Shown: piece by piece, positions 1 through 8,480 of the stretch
Numbering within the stretch: position 1 is the stretch's first letter
Layout: the number at the start of each line of letters is the position of its first letter
Assembly (NCBI GenBank): GCA_004020545.1
Contig: SAQE01000024.1
Coordinates: 19,278 to 83,277 of the forward strand
Direction: 5' to 3'
Source: Mesorhizobium sp.
Lineage (GTDB): Bacteria; Pseudomonadota; Alphaproteobacteria; Rhizobiales; Rhizobiaceae
DNA length: 64,000 bases
The notes under the pieces: model-generated
What the model was told of the DNA's origin: nothing
Seen by the model: only the letters and a program-made list of their open reading frames with translations
Database searches by the model: none
Translations under genes and position numbers: made by a program

Positions 1-1014
1 GCTGTGCGCTGAATGTCCGGTTTGCGCGGGATGATCGCCGTCGACCCACTGGACGATCATCCGGAATTGCACTTTCGCTTGCGAATACGCGCGATAGAAG
101 TCGAGAAGTTCTCCCGTGGGTTCCGACAAGCGTTGGAAGCCCGAAATGAAGGCGACGACCGTGCCGATCGTCGTCTGCCCGCGGATCACAAGATAGCCGC
201 CAACGATCAGGACCATCAGGGACCCCACCGCGTTGGCTATATTCAGCAACGTCTTCAGCCCGAATTTCAACAAATAGAATTCAATGCGAGTGCTGAAGAT
301 CGTGCGTATGGTGCGAAAGGCTGCTCGGCGCTTCGTCGAGTGGCTGGCGAAGGAATTGACTGCTTGGTTGCCAAGCTTTCGGACCAGCACGACCTGCCGT
401 TCCACGAGTGTGTTCAGGTCCTTCTGCATGTAAAGCGCAAGCAGGATTTGCGGCAGGAGTGACACGCCGCTGACCAGAGCGATCACCGGCTGCATGTAGA
501 TCATGTAAGATGCGACGGAGATCATCAGCGTGACGTTGACTACGCAATCAGAGATGCTGGTGCCGACAAATCCGCCAACATAGTCGATCTCGTTGCCGAT
601 GATGCCGGCGGTCTGACCACTCCTTGCGTGCTCGCGCGCGGACCTTTGCGTGGCGACGAGAGCGAGTTGGTCGCGGGCCGTCTTCACCACGCTCTCTCCG
701 ACCCAGCCCTGATAGACGATCAGTGCGTATTTCAGCCCCGCATGCAGGAGTATAGCCGCAAGATAAAGGCCGCCGAGCATCAGGAGCGCCCGTACGTTCT
801 TGTCGGCAATCGCCACATCGACGACCCGTCTCTGCAGGTCGATGGGGATAAAGTTGGCCAAGGCAACCGAAATTGCGATCACGCTGACATAGACCTGATG
901 CATGCCGCTGACGCGCCGGACAAAACTGGGAAACTTCTCGCCAGGGCGCATCGCGTCGGCCATGGGCTCAAACGGGGCGAAGCGCCGCGCAATTGTCGCG
1001 AAAATTCCGCTCAC
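1..1014 (-). CDS. ABC exporter, transmembrane half (C-terminus beyond window edge)
   Basis: The frame is open from the left window edge to a GTG at 1014 and gives 338 residues. It has the pattern of a type I ABC exporter membrane domain: hydrophobic segments near residues 35-60, 70-95, 150-190 and 255-295, separated by long charged cytoplasmic stretches (for example VGESVVKTARDQLALV). The ATP-binding domain would follow outside the window, so Walker motifs cannot be checked. Exporters of this family move lipids, drugs or peptides out across the inner membrane; the substrate cannot be told. The GTG overlaps the stop of the upstream P-type ATPase remnant (GTGA), which suggests translational coupling. 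An alternative start is the ATG at 963. Family assignment is fairly sure, substrate unknown. Confidence 0.7.
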   Translation of the reverse strand, partial: MSGIFATIARRFAPFEPMADAMRPGEKFPSFVRRVSGMHQVYVSVIAISVALANFIPIDLQRRVVDVAIADKNVRALLMLGGLYLAAILLHAGLKYALIVYQGWVGESVVKTARDQLALVATQRSAREHARSGQTAGIIGNEIDYVGGFVGTSISDCVVNVTLMISVASYMIYMQPVIALVSGVSLLPQILLALYMQKDLNTLVERQVVLVRKLGNQAVNSFASHSTKRRAAFRTIRTIFSTRIEFYLLKFGLKTLLNIANAVGSLMVLIVGGYLVIRGQTTIGTVVAFISGFQRLSEPTGELLDFYRAYSQAKVQFRMIVQWVDGDHPAQTGHSAHS

Positions 1015-1514
1015 CTTCGGTGCGCCTCCGTCGCCTCCATTTCCGGTCCAGCCGACAAGGGCAACGTACCCTGTCGGTGACCAGCTGAACGGGCATCCTC
1101 AATCAGGCCCGGGACTGTCGCTCGGCCATGCCTTGCGCGCCTGAAGCCGAGACCGTAACTCGCTAGGATGATTGCTCCGATGATGACGGCCTCGCGGCCT
1201 TCACCGACAACACCGGAAACGATCGCCGCGACGATCAGGATCGGAACCAGCGGATTGCGAAACTGCCGCAACAGGACCGCCAGCGCTTGTTCTCGCCAAT
1301 GATCGGCGAACGTGTTTGGCCCGTGGCGCGAAAGCCCGTTGCGCGCCTCGGTCGAAGTCAGCCCGGTAGGCCGAGAGCGGCATTCCTGCAGCACCTCGAT
1401 AGCCGGTCGCGACCAGTAGGGCTCGCCCACGCCGCGCCACGTTGGGGAGGCTGAGTTCTCGATCATCACGATTTGATAGCGAAGAAGGCCGCGCGCCCCC
1501 TTGATCGGCATCAA
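1011..1514 (-). pseudogene. Remnant of P-type cation ATPase (MgtA-like N-terminus)
   Basis: The 167-residue frame starts with a recognisable N-terminal cation-ATPase domain: a Trp-Ser-x-Pro segment, GLTSTEARNGLSRHGPNTF, then RQFRNPLVPILIVAAIVSGV as the first membrane helix and a second helix ending GLGF. After about residue 125 the homology collapses; a short PLSAGPE stretch resembles the actuator-domain motif LLSAGD, so material seems deleted or frameshifted. Intact proteins of this family have about 850-900 residues, with the phosphorylated DKTGT motif; none of that is present. The likely original start is 1514 or the ATG at 1466. Its stop overlaps the start of the ABC exporter gene. I read it as a decayed gene; expression of a truncated peptide cannot be excluded. 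Confidence 0.65.
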
Positions 1515-1775
1515 GGCCGGGAGAATTTACGATCCGAGCTGAAGCAGGCAGGCTGCGCGATAGATGCGCTGGAGAGCTCTGAGCGTTGCGTGAACCGGGA
1601 CCATCGTCCTGCCGGGAGCCGCTGCTAGGTCCTACCGACAGGTTGGTAGCGCCAAATCGCGCGGAGACTTTCGGCCAGGGCTCAGCCAACAGTCAGGGGA
1701 GCCTCCTCGCTAACCTACAGAAATCTCGACCCAATTCCGAGACCGTTCGACAGCGCCAAAATTGCAGTGACTGAG

Positions 1776-1852
1776 TGGTGATCCCGACAGGAATCGAACC
1801 TGTGACCTACAGATTAGGAATCTGCCGCTCTATCCTACTGAGCTACGGGACC
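1776..1852 (-). tRNA. tRNA-Arg (anticodon CCT)
   Basis: The minus strand folds as a complete 77-nt tRNA. The acceptor stem GGTCCCG pairs with CGGGATC (one G-T pair), followed by discriminator A and an encoded CCA. The anticodon stem GCAGA/TCTGT encloses the loop TTCCTAA, so the anticodon is CCT, reading AGG. The T arm carries GGTTCGATTCC. The 3' end faces the accessory-looking segment at 1-1514, which is the side where an element integrated into the tRNA would lie. Confidence 0.95.
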
Positions 1853-1981
1853 ACGCGGCCAGACACATAGCCGCTTCGGGCCGGTTCGCCAAGAGGTGTT
1901 GCTGGCTTGCCGAGCAACACCTTGCTCCACGGCGCCGGCCGGGCGGCGGCGGGCCACCTCGCTGCCGTGCCGCAAAGGCGG

Positions 1982-3145
1982 TCAGGCGGCCAACGCGGTC
2001 TCCGCCAGCCTCACCCAATAGCTCATGCCATGCGGGATGACCTCGTCGTTGAAATCATAGGCCGGATGGTGCAGGCCGGCGCTGTCGCCATTGCCGATGA
2101 AGATGAAGGCGCCGGGGCGCGCCTCCAGCATGTAGGAAAAATCCTCGCCGCCCATCACCGGCTGGATGGCGCGGTGGACATGCGCGTCGCCGGCGACGTC
2201 GGCCGCGATATCGCTGGCGAACACCGTCTCTTCCGCATGGTTGAAGGTGACGGGATAGTTGGCGTCGTAGTCGACCTCGATCGTCGCGCCGAAGGCCGAC
2301 GCAAGGCCGGCACAGATGGTGCGCATGCGTTCTTCCGCTTTCCTGGCCACCTCTTTCTTCAGCGTACGCACCGTGCCGGCGATCTCGGCCTGTTCCGGAA
2401 TGACGTTGTAGGCATCGCCGGCGTGGAATTTCGTCACCGACACCACGACGGCCTCGACCGGATCGGTGTTGCGCGAGGCAATGGTCTGCAGAGCGCTGAC
2501 CAACTGGCTGGCGACGACGATCGGGTCGATCGTGCCGTGCGGCATGGCCGCATGGCCGCCGTGCCCCTTGACGGTGATGGTGAATTCGGCGGTCGCCGCC
2601 ATGATCGGGCCGGGCTTGATGGCGAACTCGCCGACGGGAAGGCCGGGCATGTTGTGCATGCCGAACACCTTCGAGATGCCGAAGCGCTCCATCATGCCGT
2701 CCTTGACCATTTCATTGCCGCCGCCGCCGCCTTCCTCGGCCGGCTGGAAGATCACCGCCACGGAACCGGCGAAATTGCGCGTCTCGGCCAGGTATTTGGC
2801 GGCGCCGAGCAGCATGGCGGTGTGGCCGTCATGGCCGCAGGCATGCATCTTGCCGGGGACTGTCGACGCATAGGGCTTGCCGGTGATCTCATTGATCGGC
2901 AACGCGTCCATGTCGGCGCGCAGCCCGATGGTCGGACCCTCGCCCTTGCGGCCGCGAATGATGCCGACGACACCGGTTTTGCCGAGCCCCGTCACGACCT
3001 CGTCGCAGCCGAAGGCCATCAGCTTGTCGGTGACGAAGCCGGCGGTCTGGAAGACGTCGAAGTTCAACTCAGGCGTCCGGTGCAGATGGCGCCGCCAGCC
3101 GGCGACTTCTTCCTGCATTTCCGCGGCACGGTTGAGAATTGGCAT
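1982..3145 (-). CDS. M20 family metal-dependent amidohydrolase (hippurate hydrolase type)
   Basis: This 387-residue protein is a M20/amidohydrolase-family peptidase, which hydrolyses N-acyl amino acids or similar amides in the cytoplasm. Visible motifs are RADMDALP near residue 77, the metal-binding HACGHDGH at 101-108, the catalytic PAEEG near 136, the lid-domain motif GHGGHAAMPH near 193, and MGGEDFSYM near the C-terminus. Length matches the family (about 380-400). The ATG at 3145 leaves a normal N-terminus (arginine-rich helix followed by LHRTPEL). It is divergent from dacF-like 3361-4533, with a 215-base shared upstream region. The exact substrate (hippurate, acetyl-amino acid, indole conjugates) cannot be told from sequence. 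Confidence 0.9.
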   Translation of the reverse strand: MPILNRAAEMQEEVAGWRRHLHRTPELNFDVFQTAGFVTDKLMAFGCDEVVTGLGKTGVVGIIRGRKGEGPTIGLRADMDALPINEITGKPYASTVPGKMHACGHDGHTAMLLGAAKYLAETRNFAGSVAVIFQPAEEGGGGGNEMVKDGMMERFGISKVFGMHNMPGLPVGEFAIKPGPIMAATAEFTITVKGHGGHAAMPHGTIDPIVVASQLVSALQTIASRNTDPVEAVVVSVTKFHAGDAYNVIPEQAEIAGTVRTLKKEVARKAEERMRTICAGLASAFGATIEVDYDANYPVTFNHAEETVFASDIAADVAGDAHVHRAIQPVMGGEDFSYMLEARPGAFIFIGNGDSAGLHHPAYDFNDEVIPHGMSYWVRLAETALAA

Positions 3146-3360
3146 AATCGGTCCATCTCTTTGTTGGGGCAGACGGTTCAGGTCCGCTGCCCGGCAATTG
3201 TGATTGCCTGGCGCTTTGCCATTTTGGCGTCACATAGGGTAAATAGCACGCAACGATGCGGTCCTGGGTCGAGGGTCGGTCCGCACCATGCTGGCTATCG
3301 CGTAACGAAATCTTACGGAGCCAGCGGCGACTACGGCAAGAGGCGATTTCGGAATAGATC

Positions 3361-4533
3361 ATGCGGCAAGGGCATTTCCTCAACCTATTGCTTGCGGGCG
3401 GGCTGGCGCTGCCGATGCTCTGTGGCGCCGCGCGCGCCAATCCGGTGGTTCTCTTTGACTTGAAGAGCGGCAAGGTGCTGGAGCATCAGGATGCCTTCAA
3501 GCGCTGGTATCCGGCCTCGCTCAGCAAGCTGATGACGGCCTATGTCACGTTCCGGGCGATCGGCGCCGGCGAGGTGGCGCTCGATTCGCCGATCAAGGTG
3601 ACGAAACACTCGGCCGGCGAGCCGCCGAGCAAGATGGGCTTCAAGCCAGGCTCGGTGATGCGGCTCGACAATGCGCTGAAGATGATGCTGGTCAAGTCGG
3701 CCAACGACATCGCCATGGCCGTCGGCGAGAACATCGGCGGTTCGCAGGAGGCCTTTGCCGACCGTATGAACGCCGAGGCCGCCAGGCTCGGCATGACCGG
3801 CACGCATTTCGTCAACCCGAACGGGCTCTATTCGCCGGACCAGTACACGACCGCGCGCGACCTCGCCGTCCTGGTGACGGCGCTGCGCAACGACTTCCCG
3901 CAATATGCGCCATGGTTCTCCATCGAGGGACTTGCCGTCGGCAAGAAGGCGCTTCCCAACTACAATCTCCTGATCGGCCGCTACCCGGGCGCCGACGGCA
4001 TGAAGACCGGCTTCGTCTGCTCCTCGGGCTTCAACATGATCGGTTCGGCGACGCGCAATGGCCGCACGCTGGTTGCCGTGGTGCTTGGCGAAAAATCCGC
4101 CATCAGCCGCGCCGAAGCCGCTGCGAAGCTGCTCGACCAGGGTTTTGATACGCCGGCCGCCGGCTCGACGACGCTCGCGGCGCTCAAGCCCTATGGCGAC
4201 ACGCTGTCGCCCAACGATCTGCATGACGAGATCTGCAAGAAGAAGACGAAAGAAGAGCAATCCGAGGCGGCACCTACCGTTGACGCCAAGAACAAGCCGA
4301 AATCGCCTTACCAGGTGAAACTCGACCACCCGACGCTGATCGCGGTCGGCCTCGGCGGCGCCACCGGTCCGGCGCCAAAGGCTTTCGTCGACCAAACCGA
4401 TCAGAACTACGCCGATGTGCCGCTGCCGACCTGGCGGCCGGACAAGCCGCTGCCGGCCGACGCCGCGCCCGCCGCGACAGGAACGGCCGCTGCCGCCGTG
4501 CAGGGCGACCAGCCGGCCAAGGCCGCCAACTAG
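3361..4533 (+). CDS. D-alanyl-D-alanine carboxypeptidase (peptidase S11)
   Basis: Penicillin-binding protein of the DacA/DacF family, which trims the terminal D-Ala from peptidoglycan stem peptides in the periplasm. Residues 1-26 form a signal peptide ending ARA. The three catalytic motifs are in place: SLSK at 53-56, SAN at 113-115 and KTG at 215-217. From about residue 290 the protein becomes low-complexity (Lys-rich, then Ala/Pro-rich) and lacks the usual amphipathic membrane anchor, as is frequent in rhizobial members. It is 390 residues long. The cobW-like gene follows after 14 bases, so the two are probably co-transcribed. Confidence 0.92.
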   Translation: MRQGHFLNLLLAGGLALPMLCGAARANPVVLFDLKSGKVLEHQDAFKRWYPASLSKLMTAYVTFRAIGAGEVALDSPIKVTKHSAGEPPSKMGFKPGSVMRLDNALKMMLVKSANDIAMAVGENIGGSQEAFADRMNAEAARLGMTGTHFVNPNGLYSPDQYTTARDLAVLVTALRNDFPQYAPWFSIEGLAVGKKALPNYNLLIGRYPGADGMKTGFVCSSGFNMIGSATRNGRTLVAVVLGEKSAISRAEAAAKLLDQGFDTPAAGSTTLAALKPYGDTLSPNDLHDEICKKKTKEEQSEAAPTVDAKNKPKSPYQVKLDHPTLIAVGLGGATGPAPKAFVDQTDQNYADVPLPTWRPDKPLPADAAPAATGTAAAAVQGDQPAKAAN

Positions 4534-4547
4534 CGGGTGAGCAAGCG

Positions 4548-5660
4548 ATGAGCAGCGGCTTCCCCATTCCCGTCTCGGTAGTCACCGGCTTTCTCGGCGC
4601 CGGCAAGACGACGCTGCTCAACCGGCTGCTCAAGGAGCCGCAGCTTACCGACACGGCGGTGATCATCAATGAGTTCGGCGAGGTGGCGATCGACCATCTT
4701 CTGGTCGAGCAGGCCTCGGACGGCATCATCCAGCTTTCGGACGGCTGCCTCTGCTGCACGGTGCGCGGCGATCTCGTCGATACGCTGGCCGACCTCGTCG
4801 ACCGGCTGCAGACCGGCCGCATCGCCCGGCTTGCCCGCGTCGTGGTCGAAACCACCGGCCTTGCGGACCCCGCGCCGGTGCTGCAGTCGATCATGGCGCA
4901 TCCGGCGCTGGTGCGGGCTTTCCGGCTCGACGGCGTCATCACGCTGGTCGACGCCGTCAACGGCGAGGCGACCCTCGATGCCCATGTCGAGGCGGTGAAG
5001 CAGGCGGCGGTCGCCGACCGCATCGTGCTGACCAAGACCGACCTTGCCGAGGCGGGGGATGTCGAGGCTCTGCGGGCGCGGCTTCGTCAGATAAACCCGA
5101 ACGCCGTGCTGCTCGACGTCAACGATCCCGGCACGGGCACCGCGTCATTGTTCGATTGCGGCCTCTACAATCCCGAAACCAAGAGCGCCGATGTTCGGCG
5201 CTGGCTCGGCGAAGAGGCAACGCATGGCCACGACCATCACCACCACGACGATGACCATGACCGCGGCCATCATCATCACGACCGCCGCCACGATGCCCGC
5301 GTGCACTGCCACTCGCTCGTCCATGACGGACCGGTGCCGTTCTCGGCGATCGAGACGTTCCTCGATCTCTTGCGCTCGACGCATGGTGAGAAGCTGTTGC
5401 GCATGAAGGGCGTCATCGAGCTCGCGGAAGATCCGTCGAGGCCGTTGGTCATCCATGGCGTGCAGAAGATCCTGCACCCGCCGGCAAGGCTGCCGGCCTG
5501 GCCGGACGGCCAGCGCGGCACCCGACTGGTGCTGATCACGCTCGATATGCCTGAAGACTATGTCCAGCGGCTGTTCGCCGCCTTCACCAATCGGCCGTCG
5601 ATCGACACGCCGGACCGGGCGGCGCTCGAAGCCAATCCGCTGGCGATCGCCGGGCTGTGA
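4548..5660 (+). CDS. CobW/ZNG1-family GTPase, metal chaperone
   Basis: G3E-class GTP-binding protein of 370 residues. The P-loop GFLGAGKTT is at 14-22, the family metal-binding CxCC motif (CLCC) at 67-70, and the guanine-specificity motif TKTD near 162. A histidine-rich stretch at about 226-259 (HGHDHHHHDDDHD followed by HHHHD) could hold zinc or another transition metal. A CobW C-terminal domain follows (about 265-365). Family members insert or deliver metal ions, often zinc, to client enzymes. Despite the name, a role in cobalamin synthesis is not implied here, since the cobST genes lie 17 kb away. It lies 14 bases downstream of the carboxypeptidase gene. Confidence 0.9.
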   Translation: MSSGFPIPVSVVTGFLGAGKTTLLNRLLKEPQLTDTAVIINEFGEVAIDHLLVEQASDGIIQLSDGCLCCTVRGDLVDTLADLVDRLQTGRIARLARVVVETTGLADPAPVLQSIMAHPALVRAFRLDGVITLVDAVNGEATLDAHVEAVKQAAVADRIVLTKTDLAEAGDVEALRARLRQINPNAVLLDVNDPGTGTASLFDCGLYNPETKSADVRRWLGEEATHGHDHHHHDDDHDRGHHHHDRRHDARVHCHSLVHDGPVPFSAIETFLDLLRSTHGEKLLRMKGVIELAEDPSRPLVIHGVQKILHPPARLPAWPDGQRGTRLVLITLDMPEDYVQRLFAAFTNRPSIDTPDRAALEANPLAIAGL

Positions 5661-5679
5661 TTGGAAAGCCCGCTACTAG

Positions 5680-5919
5680 TTAAGCCGCGCCGCCGCGCTC
5701 GACCAGGAAGCGATGGCCTCCGGCTACCGCTGCCGTTTCGATCAACTGATGGCCGGCATCGGCGCAGAAGGCCGGAATGTCGATCACGGCGAGCGGATCG
5801 GTGGTCTCCAGCCACAGACGGCTGCCCGGCCGCATCGCGGCCAGACGCTTGCGGGCCTTGAGCACCGGCAGCGGACAGTTCAGGCCCTTGAGATCGTAGG
5901 TGGTGGCGTGCTTTGCCAA
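5680..5919 (-). CDS. TusA/SirA-family sulfurtransferase
   Basis: Small cytoplasmic protein (79 residues) with the family signature CPLPVL, the active-site cysteine being Cys15. TusA-fold proteins carry persulfide sulfur between desulfurases and acceptors, for example in tRNA thiolation or molybdenum cofactor synthesis; which pathway is served here is not shown. It follows the L,D-transpeptidase gene by 11 bases on the same strand and so probably shares its transcript. It is convergent with the CobW-like gene, 19 bases apart. Confidence 0.88.
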   Translation of the reverse strand: MAKHATTYDLKGLNCPLPVLKARKRLAAMRPGSRLWLETTDPLAVIDIPAFCADAGHQLIETAAVAGGHRFLVERGGAA

Positions 5920-5930
5920 GCTGAAAGATC

Positions 5931-7226
5931 TCAGCCGCCGAACATGCCGAGCAGCTTCTTCTTCAGCTTGGACACGGTGCCTTCGTCAGCGCTGGCCGCC
6001 TGTGTCTCAGCCGCCGGCTGGGCCGGCGCCACCTCGACGCCCGCAGTGACAACCTGCTGTTGCGCTGCCTGCTTGGCGGCTTCCTTCTCGGCCAAAGCCT
6101 GCGCCTTGGCAGCTTCCTTGGCGGCCTTGGCCGCCTCGATCGCCGCCAGCCGCTGTTCCTCGGCCTTGCGCTTGGCTTCCTTCTCTGCATCGAGCGCCGC
6201 CATCTTGCGGCCAAGCGGCGAATCGATGCGGCCCATGCGCACCGTCTCGGTCACCGAGCCGTCGGCATTCATCGATGGCGGGTCGATCGGCACGCGCTCG
6301 CCGCGGGCGCGGCGCTTCGACCAGTCGGAAACGATGCTGGCTTCCTTGATGCCGGCAATGGTCGGCTTCGGCGCCGGGGTGCTCGAGTTCACGGCCGCGC
6401 TGTAGGCCGCGTCATAACGCTTCTCGTAATCGGCATAGGCCGTCTTCAACGAATCCGGCTGGGCGGTCGCCGGGCAGGGGCCTGTCGGGTCGAAGGTCGT
6501 GCCTTCGGGCGCGACCTGGTTGAAGACGTAGCGTTTCTCGCAGACGTCGACCTTCGGCGGCACCTTGGTGATCTCGAAATTGTCGTATCCGACCTTCAGC
6601 ATCTTCCAGAAGTCGTAGTTCGGGTCGTTGCGGTAGCGCGCCATGTTGGCGGCGGTCATGCGGAACGGGAAGGCCTGGATCTGGAACTCGGTCTGGCCGC
6701 CCTGGAAGGCGTCGCGGCCGAAGGCGTAGATCTGCTCGATCTGCGCGTCGGTCATCGAATAGCAGCCGGACGAAGAGCAGGCGCCGTGCACCATGAGATT
6801 GGTGCCGCTGCGGCCGTTGGCGCGGTCATAGGCGTTGGGATAGCCGATGTTGAACGACAGATGATAGTTCGAGCGCGGGTTCATCTGCGACGGACGTACC
6901 GTGTAGAAGCCTTCCGGCGCCTGGCGGTCGCCCTCGGTGTATTTGGGGCCGAGCTTGCCCGACCACTTGCAGATGTCGTAGCTGGCGACGAGATCGTAGC
7001 GGCCGTTGGTCTTGGCCTTCCAGATCTCCAGCTTGCCTTCTTCCTTGAAGATGCGTGCCATCACCGAGGAGGTGCGGACCATGCCCTTGGCCTTCATGTC
7101 GGCGAGGATCTTGTCCGGCAGCGGCTTGTTGGCCTCCGGCGCGAAATCCTTCATCGACGAATTATTGCAGCCGGCAATGCCTATCGAGGCGATCAGGACT
7201 CCGGAGCGGGCTAGCTTGGCAAACAT
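5931..7226 (-). CDS. L,D-transpeptidase-family (YkuD) lipoprotein
   Basis: Periplasmic murein L,D-transpeptidase of the ErfK/YkuD type. From the ATG at 7226, residues 1-20 are a lipoprotein signal with lipobox IAGC, so Cys20 would be lipidated. This favours 7226 over in-frame ATGs further upstream (7268 and 7346), which would bury the signal. The catalytic region MVHGACSSSGCYSMTD has His147 and the nucleophile Cys155, the normal HG(x)nGC arrangement. Residues from about 340 to the end are charged and Ala/Lys/Glu-rich, probably coiled coil. Such enzymes make 3-3 crosslinks or attach proteins to peptidoglycan; 3-3 crosslinks are abundant in rhizobia. TusA follows in the same direction. Confidence 0.87.
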   Translation of the reverse strand: MFAKLARSGVLIASIGIAGCNNSSMKDFAPEANKPLPDKILADMKAKGMVRTSSVMARIFKEEGKLEIWKAKTNGRYDLVASYDICKWSGKLGPKYTEGDRQAPEGFYTVRPSQMNPRSNYHLSFNIGYPNAYDRANGRSGTNLMVHGACSSSGCYSMTDAQIEQIYAFGRDAFQGGQTEFQIQAFPFRMTAANMARYRNDPNYDFWKMLKVGYDNFEITKVPPKVDVCEKRYVFNQVAPEGTTFDPTGPCPATAQPDSLKTAYADYEKRYDAAYSAAVNSSTPAPKPTIAGIKEASIVSDWSKRRARGERVPIDPPSMNADGSVTETVRMGRIDSPLGRKMAALDAEKEAKRKAEEQRLAAIEAAKAAKEAAKAQALAEKEAAKQAAQQQVVTAGVEVAPAQPAAETQAASADEGTVSKLKKKLLGMFGG

Positions 7227-7430
7227 CGGTACGGCTACGTCTCTTCTCTCGGCCAATGGCTTCGGCATGGCCAGGTCCGCAGGCTGAACACCAATGGACC
7301 GTAAACCCGTTAACCTTGAAAATTCCTTACCGCAAGCCTCAGCCAACCCCTCACGGCGATTTCCATTGAGCCGAATCCGGCGGCATTTTTGTGGCGAAAT
7401 TCGTCATCATGGCCACAGTTGAATGCAGGA

Positions 7431-8381
7431 TCAGAGGCTGCGGCCCATGGCCAGGTATTTCTCGCGGCGCTGCTCGCGGAAGTCGGTGTTGGCGCCGGCA
7501 AAGTCCTTCATCGTCTTGGCGATCAGGTCGCCGGTGGCGGCAATCACCGTTTCCGGCGCCCGCTGGGCGCCGCCCATCGGCTCGGGAACGATGGCGTCGA
7601 TGATCTTCATCTCGAGAAGATCCTGGGCGGTGATCTTCATGTTGGTCGCCGCGTCCTTGGAGCGGGTGGTGTCGCGCCACAGGATCGAGGCCGCGCCCTC
7701 GGGCGAAATCACCGAATAGATGGCATGTTCCAGCATGTAGACGCGGTTGGCGGTGGCGATGGCTATAGCGCCGCCGGAGCCGCCTTCGCCGATGACGACC
7801 GAGATCGACGGCACCTTGAGCGCCAGGCAGGCCGAGGTCGAGCGCGCTATGGCCTCTGCCTGGCCGCGCTCCTCCGCGCCGACGCCGGGATAGGCGCCGG
7901 CAGTATCCACCAGCGTCAGAAGCGGGATCTTGAAGCGATCGGCAAGCTCCATCAGCCGCACCGCCTTGCGGTAGCCTTCGGGACGCACCGAACCGAAATT
8001 ATGCTTCAGGCGGCTCGCCGTGTCCGAGCCCTTTTCCTGGCCGATCACCGCAACCGGCTCGCCGCGAAAGCGGGCGAAACCGCCGACGATCGCCTGGTCC
8101 TCGCCGAAATTGCGGTCTCCGGCCAAAGGCGTGAAATCGCTGAACAAACCCTTGATGTAGTCGATGCAGTGCGGCCTGTCGGGGTGGCGCGCCACCTGCA
8201 CCTTCTGCCAGGGGGTGAGCGCCTTGTAGAGATCGCGCAGCGCGTCGCGCGAGCGCTTCTCCAGCCTGTTGATTTCGTCGGCGACATCGACTGCCTCGCC
8301 GTTCTCCGCAAGCTTCTTCAGCTCGAGGATCTTGAGCTCAAGATCCTGCACCGGCTTTTCGAAATCGAGGTAATTGTACAT
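7431..8381 (-). CDS. accA: Acetyl-CoA carboxylase carboxyltransferase subunit alpha
   Basis: The 316-residue protein matches AccA in length and sequence: it starts MYNYLDFEKP, has the helical N-terminal segment, then the carboxyltransferase core with GGFARFRGEPVAVIGQEKG near residue 100 and GEGGSGGAIA near 205. With AccD it transfers CO2 from biotin to acetyl-CoA, giving malonyl-CoA for fatty acid synthesis. The frame stays open 28 codons further upstream, but the ATG at 8381 gives the conserved AccA N-terminus. The gene lies 99 bases after xerD on the same strand. Confidence 0.96.
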   Translation of the reverse strand: MYNYLDFEKPVQDLELKILELKKLAENGEAVDVADEINRLEKRSRDALRDLYKALTPWQKVQVARHPDRPHCIDYIKGLFSDFTPLAGDRNFGEDQAIVGGFARFRGEPVAVIGQEKGSDTASRLKHNFGSVRPEGYRKAVRLMELADRFKIPLLTLVDTAGAYPGVGAEERGQAEAIARSTSACLALKVPSISVVIGEGGSGGAIAIATANRVYMLEHAIYSVISPEGAASILWRDTTRSKDAATNMKITAQDLLEMKIIDAIVPEPMGGAQRAPETVIAATGDLIAKTMKDFAGANTDFREQRREKYLAMGRSL

Positions 8382-8480
8382 GCTTGGGCGGGCCGATCCG
8401 TCGGAAGGCAATGGCTGGCGGAACCCTGGAAATGCTGGCTCCGGGCGGTGGAACGTCGCCATCACATAGCGATATGAGGC

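Noticed and set aside
1907-3463. Plus-strand open frame of 518 codons across the amidohydrolase gene
   Set aside because: Antisense shadow; His/Asp/Gly-rich translation typical of reversed G/C-rich coding sequence, and the M20 motifs are all on the minus strand.
5220-5330. Histidine-rich low-complexity stretch as a separate feature or misassembly
   Set aside because: It is in frame within the CobW-type GTPase, where such metal-binding stretches are common.
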